The translations under genes and the position numbers were made by a program. The notes beneath the pieces are model-generated. The model was given only the letters and a program-made list of their open reading frames with translations. It had not been told where the DNA came from and did not search any database. Positions 13,401 through 28,400 of a DNA stretch of 64,000 nucleotides are shown here, piece by piece (positions within the stretch are counted from its first letter, which is position 1; every line of letters starts with the position of its first letter). The stretch comes from Yamagishiella unicocca (taxonomy: Eukaryota; Chlorophyta; Chlorophyceae; Chlamydomonadales; Volvocaceae), in assembly GCA_003116995.1 (NCBI GenBank), contig BDSL01000042.1, positions 682,001-746,000 on the forward strand. Reading direction: 5' to 3'.

Positions 13401-16400
13401 CTGCTCCAGAAGCCCGGCTTCCCAAGCCCAAAGAAGTCCCCCCGTGGCACTGTTACACTGGACAAGAGCAGCGTCATTGGCCTCGTCTCAGGGTCGCACA
13501 CGTATTTCCTTGCCGCGTCATCTCACGAGGAGGTGAGCACGCCAGCATGCGGAAGACCAGTCTACCGCGGTGCGGTTGCGTAGTCCTCCCTAATACGTCT
13601 GTTTGGGCCATCCGTCGCTGTGGAACAGGCCCGGATATGGCTGAAGATGTTGCGGGAGACGTGGTACCACTGCTTCAAGCATACCCTACGCGCCAGCAAC
13701 CTTCGAAGCCAACAGGGGGTAAGTTGCTTTGCATTTGAGGGCCACTGAAAACGGTATCTGACCACCACCTGATCTCCTCTTCCGAACAGCTGCATCTGAC
13801 GTCCAAAGTCATGGCGGAGAACATCTCGCTGCGCGAGAGCGTGCGCGACCTCACCGCGAAAGCACAGGGCTTTGACAGCGAGTACTGGAGGTAAGGGCAC
13901 AGATCTCCGAATGCATGTTTGACCGCTCACGTAATCTTGGGTGCCGAAACACGCTAGTGTACGAGGCCTATGGAGGGGGGAATGGCAGCTCCGGACCCGG
14001 AGGAATAGCATCACGTAAGCAACCAGTCGGCGTTGTCCTGGGTCACAGGCAGTGGCTGGAGGAGAAGGCACGGAACCGCTTTCTGGAGCAGCGGCACGCC
14101 GAGGCAGGCATCTACGAGGTGGAGGTCAGGACGGGCAGGATGAAGGTAAATTAGGTCGCCTGCCGTGACCGGGATCGGGGTTTCATGGACCTCCATCTGA
14201 ACGAGTTGGCACCAGCACCAGTACCGTCGCAACTCTTACACGCTTTGGGCGTGTGATTACTAGAAAGCCATGTATAGCAGCTGCTCGACCCTCAGATATG
14301 AATGATGCTTTTGCCGCGGTGCATCCCGGCGGCTGCCTCGTCGCCAGGGGGCCTCCACGGACGCACGTGTGTATATCGAGATGTACTCGGCCCACGAGGA
14401 GGATGTCTCGACGGGGGATCTGCGGTTGCTGGACAAGGATACCCACACCAAGCCGTTTGGCCGTGGCGCCCTCGATCTTTTCCTGGTGAGACCCACATCA
14501 GACCGCGCTGCCTGGCATGGCAGCTGGTGCGGGAGTTATCACGTGCGGACAGCTGCCCTCGTCCGGCCTACCCGTGTCGCCTGGTCGTGTGCCTGTTGGC
14601 AGCAATGGGCCTCTCCCCCAGCTCTTCTGGCCCACCACGTTCATCGCCCTTGGTTTGCCGGCCGTGGATTCACGGATTATCCTTTACCCCCCCAGCCCTA
14701 AGCGCACCCTGACGCCGTGCCGCAGATCCCCTGCAAGAACGTGGGTCTGCCCAACCACATCAAGGTGTGGCATGACAACACCGGCCGGCGCCCCGACTGG
14801 TTCCTGGAGTACATCCGCATCCGCAAGAAGGGCGGCATGAACTGGACGGTCTTCCCGTGCCACCGCTGGTTCTCGACCCACCTGGACGATTGCCGCATCA
14901 GCAGGATCCTGTTCGCGGGGCACGCCACGCCGTACATCCAGTATAAGGTGCATGCGCCAGTGATTGCAACAGCTGAATTTCGATGCGCCTTACTAGTCTG
15001 CGGCCTGCACTCACGTTAAATGTGTCGAATGTCGAAGCGCTCAGCCGCACGCCGTACCGACGGACGGCGCCGGTCACGCGCACGCATAGCCGTCTAGCTT
15101 GACTTTCAACTCACCCTATGCCACTCCAAGACCGCAACACTTGAAGAGGCCTTGTCAGGACCGTACAAAGCATGGGCAGCATCACGCGTCTAGAGTTCAG
15201 GCCAGGCGTCTACGAGGAAGGGCGTCCGAGTAACATGTTAACCCGGGTCTGCTGTGGCCATTTCCCTATGACCAGGTGGCGACCTTCACGTCGGACCTGC
15301 GCGGCGCGGGCACGGACGCCAACGTGCACTTCGTCATGCACGGCACCCTGGGCGACGGGACGCGGCACATCCTGGCTAGCGGCGCCGATGACTTCGAGCG
15401 GTGTGTGTGTGTGTCTGTGAGCGGGGTGTGTGTGTGTGTCTGTGTCTGTGTCTGTATATATTTGCATTTGCATTTGTGTTTACTCGCGTTGTGTTTCGTC
15501 GCGTTGGGAAAGATGTTGCCTGCGTGCATGGTCAAGCGCCTTTTGTTGCCTCGATGTGGTGGTTGGGCAGAGTTTGCCCTCAGTGGCCGGGGAGGGGGGC
15601 TCAAATTGGGTTCGTGCCAGAGACCAGAGGCGGGTGGGATTTGTCCTTCGCCTCCTCAGACTCTGACCCCCTGCTTCACCCCCTGGGGCCCTCGCCACGT
15701 CGGCGCTGCAGCGGCATGGTGAACGAGTTCATCATTGACGACGAGGAGCTGGGCGACTTGCTTGAGGTGAGCCGGGTCGCTTGCCATGGCGGCGTCCATG
15801 CACCGGCGCAAACTGATGCTGAAATTAATTAAAATACTCATTTGAAGATGTTTGGCGCAACAACAGCAATAAAGCCTCATGTCCGACGTGCCTGGATGCC
15901 CATGCCATTGCTCGTGTGGCCATTTGACGTGACGGCGCGGCGTGACTAGTGCCCGGTAACTTGTTAAGCCTTATTGGCGGAAAGTTGTTACGACTTCCCA
16001 GTGCTGCAACATGTACACGTACGGTGTCCGCTACAGATCACCATCGGCCACGACAACACGGGGCACGGCCCAAGCTGGCACCTGGACCATGTGACCGTTA
16101 CCAACCTGAAGACAAACATCACGTACCTGTTCCCCTGTCGGATGTGGTTCGACACGCGCATAGGCGATGGTGCGCTGGAGCGCACCCTGCAAGCAGCCGA
16201 GTAAGTGCGCTGGGCAGGCAGGGGCGCGGAGTGTTCGATGCAGCCACAGTCACCCCGGCATTGGACCGTCCATCCACGCAATTGATCTGCGTCGCCATTG
16301 GCTTCGCTGGGAGTGTCGATATTGCCAGAGACGGGCATTTAAACGGCCTTGGCCATTTGAAACTTGCCTGCATGTGGGTAGGAAGGGCTACCTGACGCTT

Positions 16401-19400
16401 CATGGCGTGATAAGACCGCATGTTCATCGAGCCCCCACCTGCTCGCCGTTGCTCAAACCCAAATGCCTGATACCTGTGTGCCCTGTTGTCCAGCTCGCTG
16501 CTGCGCACCACCAACTACGTGTTCTACGTCTACACAAGCGATATCCGCGGCGCTGGCACCGATGGTGAGTGCTTCGCGCGGCACCCCTGCCAGCGACCTC
16601 TTTTATTCGGTGTGTATTCGGTGTGTATTCGGACGGCATTGGCACCGATGGTGAGTGCTTCGCGCGGCGCCCGTGCCAGCGACTTCTTGCATCATTGTGT
16701 ATTCGGTGTGTATTCGGACGGCAGTGGGAGTCGGTGCCTCTCCACTCTACCAGCAAGCTAATGATGTGGCACCCCTACTCGCTCTGCTTGCTCAACAGCT
16801 GACGTGTTCGTAACCCTGCACGGAGAGCTTGGTGACACGCCCGCCTCGGTGCTTCCGTCTCAGCTGGAGCACTTCGAGCGGGGGCAGACCGACATGTTCA
16901 GGTGGGTGTGCAACAGAGGAGCGGCCGCCTGGTCAGTTGGCGTCGTGGCCGGTTCTGAGGGTTTGCGATAGCGCCCTTAGGGAACGGCCGCCCTGGTTCC
17001 GCCCTTGACGTCTCCCACGTGGTGCCCTTGCGATCCGCGGCTGTCTCATCTCTTGTATGGCTTCGGTTGCTTGGTTGCGATCGTGCCAAACACGCCCAAA
17101 CGGACAGGCTCGAGCTGCCGCATGTGGGCAAGCTGCGCGCGCTGACCATTGGCCACAACAACAAGGGCGAAGGGCCCGACTGGCACCTGCTGATGGTCGA
17201 GGTTTCGGAGGAGGGCGAGGACAGCGTCCTGGGCCCCATCACCCGCTTCATCTGCAACAAGTGGATCGGGCTGGGCCATCCCGACCCCGACAGCGGTGCC
17301 GTTGAGGGCGTGCTGCAGCGCACGCTGAGGCCGGGCGGCGAAGACCCGCGGCTGGAGATGACGGATTACAGGGTGAGTCAGCACGGGGTGATCACGAGCT
17401 CCCAGCGATCACACGCGGCGCTGCTAACTAGCGGACTTCCTTCGCCGCGTCGCAGTGACGGCTGCTGTTTTGCTTGCCTTTGATGGAATACTGCTTGCCT
17501 TTGATCTCCATCTGTGTTCGCCGCCCGGCTACGTAGCTTGAGTTCCACACCGGCACGCTGCGCGGCGCCGGCACGGACGCCACCGTCACATTCTCGCTCA
17601 CCGGCGAGCGAGGCGACAGCGGCCCCGTGCGGATTGACGCGCCTTTGGAGGCCTTCGAGCGGGGCTGCATTGACGCCTTCACCTTCCGGATGAAGCGGCT
17701 GGGCCGGTTGCGGCGCATGTTGCTGTCGCACGATAACACCGGCAAGAACGCGTGAGTGCAGTCAGGCCTCCAGTCGTGGCAACCGCGACCGCTCCTCCAG
17801 GAAGCCAGGTGTATTCCTGTTAGGCCTCCAGTCGTGACAATGACTCCTCCGGGAAGCCAGTTGTAATCCTGACGTGTATGGTATCTCGTAGATGTGGTTG
17901 CGCCTTATTTGCTTGTGCCGCTTCTGTGTGGTGCGTCCTTCCTCGCGACCCTGACAGGGCTTGGCATCTGCTCAAGGTCATCGTCACGAGCTCGCATCCA
18001 GAGGAGCCGGAGGTGCGGGTTGGGCGGGTGGATGGGCGGCTGGCTGGGGCAATGAACAATAATGAAATAGCAATCTGGGTGAAACTTTGACACCTCGGAC
18101 GTTGCGCGTGCCTGCCAGCAGCATTTAACCCCGGCTGTACGTTGTCGCTTTTCCATGTCCCCAGACGACGGTCTTCATCTGCAACCAGTGGCTGCAAGAC
18201 CCCGACCCCTTGGTGCACCCGACCGTGGAGCTGCTGCCGGGTGGCGAGCTGCCCATCGTCCTGCACTACAAAGTCGAGGTGGTCACGTCGGACATCAAGG
18301 TGACTGCTGACGGAAGAAAGATTGGTCCTGCACACGACGAAGGACAGGCGACTTGAGTGCAGGCGGCGTCTGATTGCTCAGCTTGACCGAAGCCTTACGG
18401 GAATGATGCCACTGTTCAGTGCGGGTAGGCTAGCACTGCGCCCTGAAAGAAGATGCCGCCGCTGCCGCCCCGCCGCCCGCCGCTTGCATTGCTGCCAGGG
18501 CTCCGGCACGGAGAGCAAGATCTACCTGGAGATGATCGGAGCCCAGGGCAAGATCGGGCCCATACACCTGGACAACCCCACCGCCTTCGAGCGCGGCGCC
18601 ACCGACACCTTCATCCTGGACGGCCCGGACCTGGGCGAGCTGCTGTGCCTGACGGTCACGTGTGACGGCAGCGGCATGCGCCCGCTGTGGCACCTGGACA
18701 ACATCACGGTGTGGCGCGACCCTCTGCTCACGGACCCGGAGGCGGGGGTCTACTTCCCCTGCAGGTGGGTCTTAGGCTTGGTACCTGGGCAAATGCATCA
18801 CCTCAGCCCTTGCCCGTAAGGCTTGCCGTGCTTGGGCAATTGAACAACGGGGTGCTGGCGAGAGATGTGTAAGGGTAAAGGATGTGTTGCCGTCAGGGTT
18901 TGAACCGGTGTTCCACGCTGCGTGTGTGACGATCGTCAGGGCTTGGTTTGACAAGGAGGCGGGCTTTATCAAGGAGCTGCTGCCGAGCCGCCGTACGCTG
19001 GACATCGTCAAGGTGCCGTACACCATCAAGGTGAGGGACCGGCGCCCGCGTGAATGTCCCGATACCCCAAAAGGCCTTGGCAGGCCAAGGCCCAACGACA
19101 CCCCTTCCGCACCCAGCCAACATGGGTAGCAGCTTCCGGGCAGGCCTCGTCTACCGGCCCGCGCTGCCCTGACGCCCCGTCCCCCCGATCCCACCCGCCG
19201 CTTGCAGATGTTCACAGGCGACCTGAAGAACGCGGGCACGGACGCGGGCATCAGCGTCAACCTCCAGGGCGAGCACGGCGAGGGCGGCTACGTTCCGCTG
19301 ATTGCCAACTACGACACCTTCGAGCGGGCCCAGGTGAGACCGCCATTCTGTCGCCTATGGCATCGTCTGCCCGACCTCCGCCGGACATACCAGCTACTTC

Positions 19401-22400
19401 CCCGACGCCTCTCCCAGCCTGCAGCTCGGCAACTACCAAGCCCACTGACACCATGCTAATCTACCGTAACTCGTTCTCTACCTCCCATGCTTGCTTTAAT
19501 TTGCGTTGCGGCGGGCCCCTCCGGTGGACACCTTCCCTACTTCTCCACTTCCCGTGCTTGTTTGACTTTTTATCACGTTGCGGCGGGCCCCTCAGGTGGA
19601 CACCTTCGAGCTGCTGTTGCCCGATGTGGGTCGGCCGCTGTTCCTCATGGTGCGAAGCGACGGCCTCAGCCGCAAGCCCACGTGGTACATGGACTTCGCG
19701 GAGCTGACGTCAGCCATGATCCCGACGACTTATTTTGTGGCGGGTGAGCTGCTGGGTTCCCTCCGTGGTGACGCCCGCCCGCGTCTTGGCTAGCGTAGGC
19801 GCTGCGCAAAATACCAGCGGCACGGCACTGCGATGTGTGGGGCCGGCGCAAGGCATCCTCGTTTCCCCCTGCTGACGAGGAAATAGATTGACGACTGGAG
19901 TAATTGCCGTCCTATTGACAGGCTTGTGGCTGGGGCCCGAGACCGGGCTGGAGATCCGTGTGCCAGCCAGCTACATCGACCCACGGGTGGACCGCGCAGA
20001 GTACCTGGTGCAGGTGTACACGTCGGATATCAAGTGAGCGGGAGCGCGTGGCCAGCGAGGCCTTGCACTGGGAACATGCGTTGCTGCGGATTGTGCCCTG
20101 GCTTTGGTCTTGACCTTCCACGCCGGGTCCGCCAGGATGGGGCCCAACCAGCGAATACGTTGTCCAGGATGTGTTTCTTTCAATTGGCTGTGTCAGTCCT
20201 GCCGGCACGTCCTCCCGCTCCTCAGGCGGTGTAAGCTGAGCGAACGCGCCAATTGTAATGCCCGCGTGTTGCCACCGTCTGTGCGGCGCAGGAACGCTGG
20301 CACGGATGCGGGCATCTGGATCGAGCTGATCGGGGACAAGCTCACCAGCGGAAGGCAGGCGCTCCTGGACACCAGCAAGGACACGTTTGAGCGGGCGCAG
20401 GTGGGTTATGGCCACAGCAACACCGGCGCGCCGGCCCAGTGCCGTGAAGAGCTGGGGCACCGAGCGTAGGGATGACCTCAGCAAGCGGTTAGACGTCTGG
20501 GGGCCTTGGGCTGAACGTGTTTGCTATGGTTTGCATCCGCGCTAAGCCAGCTGCCCGGTCGTCGTCCTTCAGGTTGACGACTTCAAGGTCCTGTGTCGCC
20601 AATTAGGACCGCTGCGGGCGGTGCGTGTTTGGCACGACGGCAAGGGCACGCCGTGGCACCTGGACATGATCGTGGTCACCCTGCCGACTGGTAAGAGGAG
20701 GGGCTGAGAGCAGGAAGCCGTGGGCTGAAAGGAGGCCAAGGACAGGGACAGGGATGAGCCAACTGGGCGCTTCGCTGAGCTTGAATGATTCCTTGGGCGG
20801 GGTACTATCTACTATGGTTCCGGAGCAGGTGACGTCCCTTGGCCGATGCCCAGTTGTCCATCAAACCGTCCGCCTGACGCCACTCTGCGACGGCAGGTGA
20901 AAAGTACTACTTCCAGTACGGCAACTGGCTGGGCGCGCAGAACCCCGTCGTGGAGATCCCAGTGGGCCTGCAGGACCCAACCGCCAACCGCCGGGTGTAC
21001 AAGGTGCGTGTGCCTCAGAAATGTCACCATTGCAACCGGACCAAGGCGTAAATGCATGCGCTGCCAAGCAGGCTCTTCTTGGTGGCGCGGGGACCGCGGA
21101 CAGCAGCGCAAGACCCGAGCCACCACTTACGCTGTGCCATCCCTCCATCCTCCACGCACGTTCTGCGCAGATTGTCGTGCGGACGTCGGACCTGCCTGGC
21201 GCCGGCACGGACGCCAACGTCTACTGCGAGCTGCGGGGCACTCGCGGTACCACCATCCGCCACTTCCTGCGCAACAGGGCGGTCAACTGCTTCGAGCGTG
21301 CGCAGGTGAGGGACGGATGAGGCAGATAGTAGTACTCTACTTCTGTCGCGACGAACCACAGCGGAGCCATGCGCTATTGTTTATTGTTTGCCCTTCATGT
21401 GCGCGCAGCCTTTGCATAGATTCCTACCGGTAGGCCGTGGGTCGTGTTCCTCGTGTCACCACTTCCCACACCTCCCCTTGCCACCAACAGACCGATGAGT
21501 TCGAGATCAAGTCGGACGACCTGGGCGGCCTGGCGGAGCTGCTCATCGGCCACGACAACACGGGCGTAGGGCCCGGCTGGCACTTGGAGCAGGTGGAGGT
21601 GACGGACGTCCAGTTCAAGCAGGTGCGAGCAGGTGGTGTCCCCTGTCCTGGCTGTTCGGTACGGGGCACTGGTTTGACCGTTGGCGGAATGATACTACAC
21701 CGTTGGGAACTTTAGCCGAAGTCGTGCCATTATCACGTTTGTGCGGGCTCAACGTATCGCCTGCTGCTACATTGTCTCGATACGGCTCGTGTGCCCACCT
21801 GCGATCAACGCGTGTCCAATAATTTGTATGCCGATCCTACCCTGCCGATCCCATTTCGTGCCAAACACCTGCGCTTCCCGGCACCCCGAAGGTGCTTTCC
21901 CTGCTGCCCTGGGCTCTTTTTCAGAAATATTTTGCTTGCGCTGCTCGCAGACCTGGTACTTCGAGTGCAACAAGTGGTTCGACACGAAGGAAGGCGACGG
22001 CCTCATCGAGCGCATCTTGTCGGCGACCATGCAGGTGCGAGTGAACACAGCCGTGCGAGTGCCGCTGACGTGACGCGTTCGCTTACTCACCTCCTCCCCT
22101 CCACTCCCCTCCATCCTCCATGCAAATCGGGCATGATCCGCAGAACCCTCGCAACAGCCGCGTCGTGTACAAGATTCGCGTCAAGACCAGCGACCGCTCC
22201 GGAGCCGGCACGGACGCCAACGTGTACATCGACCTGCGCGGCGACCTGGGGTCGACGGGTGAGCGCTTCGCTGGTTTGTGTGCCGCGGAAAGGGAGTTGG
22301 TGGCGGCGGCCTGTGGTAGACGGCTCCGCCGGGGGCCTTATGCCTGGAACAGTCTGCGAGGCTATAATCAGAGCGACGGGCTGTCGGTATTAGCAGGTCG

Positions 22401-25400
22401 AGGTCATCGAGATAGTTGCGACCACAATCTAGGACAGCTGTGAGGTGGCCGTGCCCTCCTCACTCCTGTTCCCAACTATCGTTTGCTCTGTCGCAGGCAA
22501 GACGTTCCTCAAAAACAGGAAGCTGAACAACTTCGAGCGCAACAACATCGACGACTTCCAGGTCACCTGCCGCAGCCTGGGCTCTCTCACGGAGTTGCTG
22601 GTCGGCCACGACGACACCGGGCTGGGCGCGTCATGGCACCTGGAGTACATAGAGGTCTTCGACAGCTCCACTGGCGTGGTGAGGAAGGGCGTGAGGGTTG
22701 CCCCCCCTGGAGTGTCAGGCCTGGAACGAGGCAGCACGCCGCGTATGCCATGATGTGCCTCGCCTCGCATCCGAGGTGACGGCGAGCGCGCATTCGGTCG
22801 GCGTGGCCGTAATAATTGTTAGGACTGACTGACTCGTTAAAACATCCCGACTTCACGGTCAGTAATCGTCGTCATCATCCGTCGTCAGCAGCAGCAGCAG
22901 CCGTATCACATTCCCGTCCCCTCTTGACGTGTGTGCGCGCAGACATGGTACTTTGAGTGCAACGCCTGGCTGAGCTCCACAGAGGAGGACTGCCGGCTGG
23001 AGCGCATGCTGTTGGCCTCCCTGGACAACCCCGCCAACAGGAAGACCAACTACAAGGTCCTTGTGGTCACCAGCGACCGCATGGGAGCCGGCACCGACGC
23101 CAACGTGTTCATCGACATCTTCGGGTTGGACGGCAGCCACACCGGCAAGACGCTGCTCAACAACAAGGGCAACGACTTTGAGCGCGGCCAGTCGGACACG
23201 TTCCTGGTGCGAGGATAAGACAGGGGGTTGGCCTCTCGCCCTGTACGCGCTTACCCCTGCTGTATGGAAGGATACTTCGGCAGCTTGTCGATAGGAACCA
23301 AGAAAAAGCACAGCCCGTTTACGCAGCCAGCAGGGTTCGCGTTCTTCGGCTTGTTTACTTTCTTACATCCTGACTGCATGATGGATGAGCAGCCCCGACG
23401 TCTCCCAACCTGTTTTCTGGCGTTTCGAGCGTTTTTCAATTCCCACCATACACGTGTTGGACAACCCCTCGTTCCCCAACCCGTCCAGATCTCCGGTCGG
23501 GACGTGGGCCCTATGAAGAAGATCCGGGTGGGCCACGACAACGCCGGCATCGGGCCCGCGTGGCACCTGAACCGAGTGGAGGTGACCAACATGAAGACCG
23601 GCGAGCACCGCATCTTCCCCTCTAACAAGTGGTTCAGCAAGTCGGACGACGACTTCCAGATCGAGCGGGAGCTGTACCCCGGTGACGTCCCCGACCTCAA
23701 CGTCGACTACCAGGTCGTGGTGGTCACGTCGGACATGCCGGGAGCCGGCACGGACGCCAACGTGTTCGTCCACATGTTTGGCTCGGAAGGCGAGTCCTGT
23801 CTTAGACGTGCGACCTTGTCGGGCGGGTCGTTGGGGCTCGGAGAAGACCGCCAGGTCGGTCACCTCGGCGACTAGTGCATCTTCTACACTCAGCGCGTAC
23901 TGCTGTTTACGAGGTCTCCTGCCCAGCAAACCCGAGCGCGCGTAATGCTGTTTGGGGATCTTACAGCAGCCCAGCCCTGGCCGTTCACCCACAGGCGAGG
24001 CGGGGCCTCTGCGCCTGGACAACCCCAAGAACAACTTCGAGGCTGGCGACACAGACATTTTTGAGATCAAGGCCCCCGACACGGGCGACCTGCAGAGAAT
24101 CCGCTTGTACCACGACAACAAGGGCTTGGGCGCGGCGTGGCACTGCGAGATCGTCATCGTGAGCCTGGGAGCAGGGGGCGGGCTCCGGGGACCGAGGAGG
24201 GGACTGTGGACGAGTACTAACTGCGCTGATTTCGTGACAGGGCAGGGGTACCGGTGTGGCAGCGTAGCACATAACATCGCCCTCTTCCTCACCCGGGGGC
24301 GTTGGTGGCTCTTAAACCACGGTATTGTTGGCCCCCCGCAGATTACCAACAGGTTCCGCAAGCGCACCTGGTTCTTCTACTGCGGTCAGTGGCTGGATAA
24401 GCGCTCGGGGCTGGAGAAGATCCTGACGGCCTCGGACACCGACCCGCGGGCCAACCTGGTCACCTACACGGTCACCGTGCACACCTCGGACATCAAGGGC
24501 GCCGGCACGGACGCCAACGTGTGCATGGAGATGTTCGGGAACAGGGGCCGTAGCGGTGTGCGCGAGCTGACAGGAAAGGGTAACCTCTTCGAGCAGGTAA
24601 GGGCGCCGGGGTGCGCCAGGGCAAGCGTTAGGTATTAGGCTGTGGGGTTTCCTTGGCGTTCGTTATTCTGTCGCCGTTGGGCTATGGAGACAACCGCCTG
24701 GAATAACTTGCTTTCTGGTGCTGCCACAGGCAGGTCGCGGCTCTTTGCCTGCCAGTGTCGTTGGTGTGCTTATGCGCCGACATTTGGTTGGGGACTGCGC
24801 TCGCGAGGTGTTAACATGCGCGCCGGCGCGTCTTGGCGCCGCTCCCCCCCTGATGGTGGTGGTGCATGCGGTTTGCAGGGCAAGGCGGACCGGTTCATGT
24901 ACAAGATGGCGGATCTGGGAGATCTCACGGAGCTGGAGATCTGGCACGACGGCACTGGCTTCGGAGCGGGCTGGCACCTGGATTTCGTGGAGGTGCACAG
25001 CAGCGCCACCGGCAAGGTAGGGCATGGCAGGATACGGCGGGGGAGGCTTGACAGGAATCCCAGGCGACGCGGCGAAAGAGGAGTCGGGGGCGGCCAGGCT
25101 TGATGGGCCTAATCAAGTTGCTGCAGGCTGACCTTCACTCCTCCGGATGCCTTAAATCTCCTATCCCGTGCCCGTCCCTGTTCGCAGGTTTACTACTTCC
25201 CCTGCGGCCGCTGGCTGGACGTCAAAGAGGACGACGGCGCCATCCGGCGCCGCCTGCTGGTGTCGTACAAGGACCCGCGGACCTTCAAGGCGCAGTACCG
25301 AGTCAGCATCACCACTTCGAACATCCGTGGCGCCGGCACGGACGCCAACGTGTTCATCCAGATGTACGGCGACGAGGGCGAGACGGGCCGCATCAATCTG

Positions 25401-28400
25401 GACAACCCCGGCAAGTGAGTGACTAGTGGCTCCCGCCCTGCGCGGCCGCACGAGCTGACCACATGCTCAGCAGTCGCGACCCGAGCACCACTGGCCCAAC
25501 CAATGACACATCGACCGATACACAACCACTGATACACAGCCCCACTGGTACACAGCCCCACTGGTACACAGACACTGATACAACCACTGATGCAACCACC
25601 GACACGACTACTGACACGACCACTGACACAACCAATGACACAAGGCGAACCTTTAGTGTCCAAACATTAGTATCCACACATTAGACCCAGCCCAAAAAAA
25701 TGCGACTGGATTCCCACGCTACTGCCTTCCTTCCGCGTTGCCTAGTGTGGCATGCCTAGTGTGGCATGCCGAATATGGCGACCACAAGCCACTGCATGCC
25801 GCGCCGTGCGCAGGGGTGCCGACTCCCTCCACCCCGCGGCCCCGCCTGCAGGAACGACTTTGAGCGCGGCAACACCGACGTGTTCATGTTTGAGGATAAG
25901 AATGTGGGCAACCTCAAGAAGATCCGCATCGGCCACGACGGCACCGGCCTGGGGGCGGGGTGGCACCTGCAGCGGGTGGTTGTGGAGAACCTCACCACCG
26001 GCCAGGTGGTGGTCTTCGAAGTCAACAGGTGCGCGGACAGGGGGCCGCAGGCCGCGGGGCAGGCAGGAACAGGGATACCATTGATAGATATGTAACAGTT
26101 AATACTACTACCATCAACACGGAAAGCTTAGCCATGATTTTACACAGCTGCCTGGGGTGGTTGGCATGTTGTGCCTCTGCGGCACTTCGCGAGGTTACCG
26201 TGGTGTCTCTCCTCACGGTCCCCTGCCCGCGTCTTCGTCCCTCCGGTGCAGGTGGTTCGACAAGGCGGAGGACGACGGCGCCATCGAGCGGGACCTGCTG
26301 CCCACCTCGGGCGGTATCGCCGGGGACAACGTCAACTGGCGCATGGTCGTCATCACAGGTGGGCTGCTGCGGGTGGCCGTATGGGCCGATTCCGAGGGAG
26401 GGCTGTCTGGAAGGGCTGTCTTCCTCTCTCTGGAGTCATGCCGCAGAGCAATCGACAGCTTTTCACTTTAGCAACATGGCGCCCAGTGCGAGCTGCCCAC
26501 ACTTGGAGGCTTCCCCCATGATCTGCTCATGGTTACGCCGCCATCCCTATCCCCCGCCCACCTAACCGACACTGCCCGCTCTCCCCGCCGCCGCCGCATG
26601 CTGTCCGCACAGCCAATGAAAGCGGCGCCGGCACCGACGCTGACGTGTACGTGGTGCTCAACGGCGACCAGGCGTCCTTCGGGCCCTATACCCTGCCCGC
26701 CGCCAAGGAGGCCTTCGAGACGGGCTCCTCAGACACCTTCAGCCTCACCACCCCCGACCTGGGGCGCATACAGACGCTGACCATCGGCCACAACAACAAG
26801 GGCTTCGGAGCGGCATGGTGCCTCTCACGAGTTGAGCTGGAGAACATGAAGACGGGTGCGTGCGTCGGATTGCTGGGTCCGGCGACTTCTACGGTTCCAT
26901 TAGCGGACAAAGGGCAAGCGAGAAGCGTGCGCGGTCAGGCAACCTGGGCGGCCTGGGTAGCGAATGGAGAAAAGGAGAACTCCATTTCTTGAGGAACCCG
27001 CCACGCCAGTGGCCCTCGCCACGCCACGCGCCGTGTAGCTGTTCTGCCCCGGCTAGTCCTTCAGCACCTGCCTGCCTAATCCGATCACCTAATCCGATCA
27101 CCTTGGTCACCCACGGCCGCAGGCGAGCGCTACATGTTCAACTTCAACAACGCCTGGCTGGATACCAAGAACGGCACCAGCCGCACCATGGCGCCAACCA
27201 CCTACAACGCCGGCGACGGCGGCCAGGGCCCCAGCATGGAGGCGGCGGCGGACGGCAAGGCCAACTACCGCCTGGAGCTGGCGACTGGGCTGGGGCCGGA
27301 TGGCGCGATGTTGGACGGACAGGTCATGGTCAACATCATCGGGACCACGGACCAGACAGGTGGGTGCGGGGCACCATTGCGCGACGCCGGTCCGGTGGGT
27401 GCGCGACAAGCGAAGGTGCCGGTACTGTGCTAAACCAAGGAACTGCTACCGTGCCGTCGTCGTTGGCGTCTTGTACGGTATTAATCCTACTGCCGGTATC
27501 TGAGGCGCCCCGAAACCCTGCTGTAACATGCCATGTGTGTGCGCGGCGGCACTGGCGGCAACCCTGCAGGCCGGCAGCTGCTGGAGCTGCCGGTGGACGG
27601 CTTCCAGCCCGCCCGCGTGGAGGTGTTCGGACTGGCGGGGCTTGCGGCTGTGGGGTCCATGCAGCAGCTGGAGCTGGTGCACGCGGGCAGCATGCCCTGG
27701 GCGGTGCGCTACATCAAGGTGCACAACGAGACCACCGGCGAGAAGGCAATATTCGTGCCGGATGGGTGAGTACGGGGGCCGGCGGGAGCCGTGAGGACGG
27801 CCCGACCAGGGAGACCCTCTTGGGGCTATCATCCCCCATCTTGCCTGGGGGCTGCAGCTGCTTTCTGCTTGTGCGCAATGGCGGCTCGTGTCTGGTGCTG
27901 CTGGTTTGCGTCCATCGGGCGTCACGCCGTGCTCCCGTCCCCCTCCCCCGCTGCCCTCAGGCCTATCTACCCCGGCATTCCGATGGCTCTGCAGCTGTGG
28001 GTGCCGCTGCCGTGCGACTACCGCGTGGAGGTGCAGACGGGCGACACGTTCGGCGCGGGCACCAACGCCAAGATCATGATCAACATATTCGGAGAGCTGG
28101 GCTCCACAGGTAGGAAGACAGGCCCTCTTGCCTGCCTCACCCTCCCTCCTCTGCGCCTGTCGCCCACTAGTATGGCAACACCGAGCATGGCAACAATTTT
28201 GTGTGAGCCGACGACGCCGTTGAAGCCGCCGTGTCGGTGCGGTGCCGCACGAGCGGCGCAGGGATTGGGCACCTGGCGCAGCCAGTTCCGGTTTTGCACC
28301 GCTGTCCAGCCATTCATCGCTGCGTGTGTTGTTGTGTTGTGGTGCTTGTTCGCCGCACCGCACCGCAGGCAACCTGCAGCTCATGTACGACGGGGCGGAA

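Noticed and set aside
23363..24367. 334-codon minus-strand frame
   Set aside because: Shadow of PLAT exons 37-39, which have family motifs and correct phases on the plus strand.
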